Positions 62,345 to 64,000 of a DNA stretch of 64,000 bases are shown here, piece by piece. The notes under the pieces are model-generated. The model was not told the DNA's origin and ran no database searches. It saw nothing but the letters and a program-made list of their open reading frames with translations. This DNA is from Apophysomyces variabilis. Taxonomy: Eukaryota; Mucoromycota; Mucoromycetes; Mucorales; Mucoraceae. Within the stretch, counting starts at the first letter, position 1; each line of letters begins with the position of its first letter. The DNA lies in contig MZZL01000409.1 in the NCBI GenBank assembly GCA_002749535.1, positions 206,620 to 270,619 on the forward strand, written 5' to 3'. The position numbers and the translations under genes are program-made.

Positions 62345-62353
62345 CATATAAAG
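62345..62353 (+). promoter_or_regulatory. TATA box of the EF-1alpha gene
   Basis: CATATAAAG lies about 135 bp before the ATG and is followed at about 35-50 bp by a pyrimidine-rich block (TTTCCCTCCCTTTTTCAC), the usual start-site context of strongly expressed fungal genes. Inferred from position; no transcript data. Confidence 0.6.
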
Positions 62354-62401
62354 TTGCAACAAGTTGGTGCTATTGAATTTCCCTCCCTTTTTCACAAAAA
62401 C

Positions 62402-62471
62402 GTAAGTTACTTGTGCGCTGAACGGAATCAACATGGACATGCATGCTAATATCATATCCCGTTTGATCTAG
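62402..62471 (+). other. Leader (5' UTR) intron of EF-1alpha
   Basis: GTAAGT donor at 62402, a branch-like TGCTAATAT near 62448, and an acceptor ending GATCTAG at 62471, nine nucleotides before the ATG 62480. All signals match the coding introns. A leader intron is common in highly expressed fungal translation genes and would remove ATG triplets (near 62433 and 62439) ahead of the true start. Confidence 0.6.
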
Positions 62472-62479
62472 TAATAGCC

Positions 62480-63973
62480 ATGGGTAAGGAAAAGACTCAC
62501 GTTAACGTCGTCGTCATTGGTCACGTCGATTCCGTAAGTGCATCAGTCAGACCAAAGGCGATCTTGACATGACAACTTACAATTTTTTTTTACAGGGCAA
62601 GTCCACCACCACTGGTCACTTGATCTACAAGTGCGGTGGTATTGACAAGCGTACCATCGAAAAGTTTGAGAAGGAAGCCGCTGAACTTGGTAAGGGTTCC
62701 TTCAAGTACGCCTGGGTTTTGGACAAGCTTAAGGCCGAGCGTGAGCGTGGTATCACCATTGATATTGCCTTGTGGAAGTTCGAAACTCCCAAGTACCACG
62801 TTACCGTCATTGATGCCCCTGGCCATCGTGATTTCATCAAGAACATGATTACTGGTACTTCCCAGGCTGACTGTGGTATCTTGATTATCGCTGCCGGTAC
62901 TGGTGAATTCGGTAAGTAAATTTGGGAAAATAAGAGTGAGTGGTATCAGTGGTATTGACTTGCGATGTGCAGAGGCTGGTATCTCCAAGGATGGTCAGAC
63001 CCGTGAGCACGCTTTGTTGGCTTTCACCCTCGGTGTCCGTCAGCTCATCGTTGCTATCAACAAGATGGACTCCACCAAGTGGTCCGAGGCCCGTTACAAC
63101 GAAATCGTCAAGGAAGTTTCCGCTTTCATCAAGAAGATTGGTTTCAACCCCAAGGCTGTTCCCTTCGTCCCCATCTCTGGCTGGCACGGTGACAACATGT
63201 TGGAGGAATCTAACAACATGCCCTGGTTCAAGGGATGGACCAAGGAAACCAAGGCTGGTGCCAAGACTGGTAAGACCCTCTTGGAAGCCATCGACAACAT
63301 CGAACCCCCAGTTCGTCCCTCCGACAAGCCCCTCCGTCTTCCCCTCCAGGATGTCTACAAGATCGGTGGTATCGGTACCGTGCCCGTCGGTCGTGTCGAG
63401 ACTGGTGTTATCAAGGCTGGTATGGTCGTCACCTTCGCCCCTGCCAACGTCACCACTGAAGTCAAGTCCGTCGAAATGCACCACGAACAATTGGCTGAGG
63501 GTGTTCCCGGTGACAACGTTGGTTTCAACGTGAAGAACGTTTCCGTCAAGGATATCCGCCGTGGTAACGTCTGCTCTGACTCCAAGAACGACCCCGCCAA
63601 GGAATCCGCTTCCTTCACCGCCCAGGTTATCGTCTTGAACCACCCTGGTCAGATTGGTGCTGGTTACGCTCCCGTCTTGGATTGTCACACCGCCCACATC
63701 GCCTGTAAGTTCGCTGAACTTCTTGAGAAGATCGACCGTCGTTCCGGTAAGTCTCTTGAAGCCAGCCCCAAGTTCGTCAAGTCTGGCGACTCTGCCATCG
63801 TCAAGATGGTTCCCTCCAAGCCTATGTGCGTTGAATCCTACACCGAGTATCCTCCTCTTGGTCGTTTCGCCGTCCGTGACATGCGTCAGACCGTTGCTGT
63901 CGGTGTCATCAAGGCCGTCGAGAAGGTTGACAAGGCTGGCAAGGTTACCAAGGCCGCTGCCAAGAAGAAATAA
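62480..63973 (+). CDS. tef1: Translation elongation factor EF-1alpha (eEF1A)
   Basis: Three exons: 62480-62533, 62596-62911, 62973-63973 (456 residues; usual 458-460). The GTPase domain has P-loop GHVDSGKST, split by intron 1, then switch [14 protein letters not shown] and the SGW block; domains II and III follow, ending in KAAAKKK. It brings aminoacyl-tRNA to the ribosome in the cytosol. Codon use differs sharply from its neighbours: strong preference for C-ending codons (AAG, AAC, ATC, GTC, TCC, CCC), the mark of a very highly expressed gene. The TATA box and leader intron upstream fit that. Mucoralean genomes often hold several copies; only one is in view. Confidence 0.99.
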
Positions 63974-64000
63974 ACAACTTAATCTTGTGCATACTCTGAA

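Noticed and set aside
62885..63697. 270-codon minus-strand ORF opposite EF-1alpha
   Set aside because: A well-known artefact of the strong codon bias of EF-1alpha genes; no independent evidence.

Overview
This window is eukaryotic nuclear DNA from a fungus, most likely an early-diverging filamentous one of the Mucoromycota (Mucorales-like). The reasons are dense small introns (most 42-66 nt, GT-AG, with a branch site like CTAAC/CTGAC about 10-20 nt before the AG), short intergenic gaps, fungal-type gene content (Rtg2, Skt5/Chs4-like, Spo71-like and Rsc7/Swp82 proteins), and decayed IS630/Tc1-type and Helitron DNA transposons. There is no operon logic. Genes lie on both strands and are individually promoted. 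Nearly all coding models below were assembled by hand across introns. Wherever exon joins are listed, the summed length is a multiple of three and the spliced protein reads through without stops.

Layout. 1-1668: left edge with the 3' end of a Helitron helicase and its probable terminus, then a proline-rich, element-like ORF. 2033-10260: TMEM242-like (+), splicing factor rse1/SF3B3 (-), a tiny spliced ORF (+), and a probable HDA2/HDA3-type histone deacetylase complex subunit (-). 10261-13640: decayed DNA, namely an IS630/Tc1-type transposase pseudogene, a small hairpin and direct repeats, and a broken unknown gene. 13586-19226 (all -): HAD phosphatase (Pho13-like), CWF19L1/Drn1-like protein, coiled-coil/poly-Q protein. 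19885-27641: Atg14-like autophagy subunit (+), Skt5/Chs4-like Sel1-repeat protein (-), acidic membrane protein (-). 27642-36347 (all -): peroxisomal-type Lon protease, Rtg2, proteasome ATPase Rpt3. 36348-39526: a 3.2-kb stretch without a recognisable gene. 39527-49412 (all +): Zng1/CBWD metallochaperone GTPase, CAND1 (20 exons), PA-TM-RING ubiquitin ligase, RGS-domain protein. 49413-54481: a 2.5-kb gene-poor stretch, a tentative small gene (-), and a Spo71-like PH-domain protein (+). 54935-63973 (all +): cold-shock-domain protein, Rsc7/Swp82-like chromatin remodeller subunit, and translation elongation factor EF-1alpha, which has a visible TATA box and a leader intron.

Functional themes are housekeeping: pre-mRNA splicing (Rse1, CWF19L1), protein turnover (Rpt3, Lon, CAND1, RING ligase), chromatin (HDA2/3-like, Rsc7/Swp82), cell wall and membrane (Skt5-like, Spo71-like), signalling and stress (RGS, Rtg2, Atg14). 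I saw no convincing new multi-gene system. The most notable observations concern gene architecture: a 9-nt microexon in the cold-shock gene, a 69-nt exon between unusually long introns in the Skt5-like gene, and four GC-AG introns, three of them with the same GCAAGT donor. No tRNA, rRNA or CRISPR was recognised.
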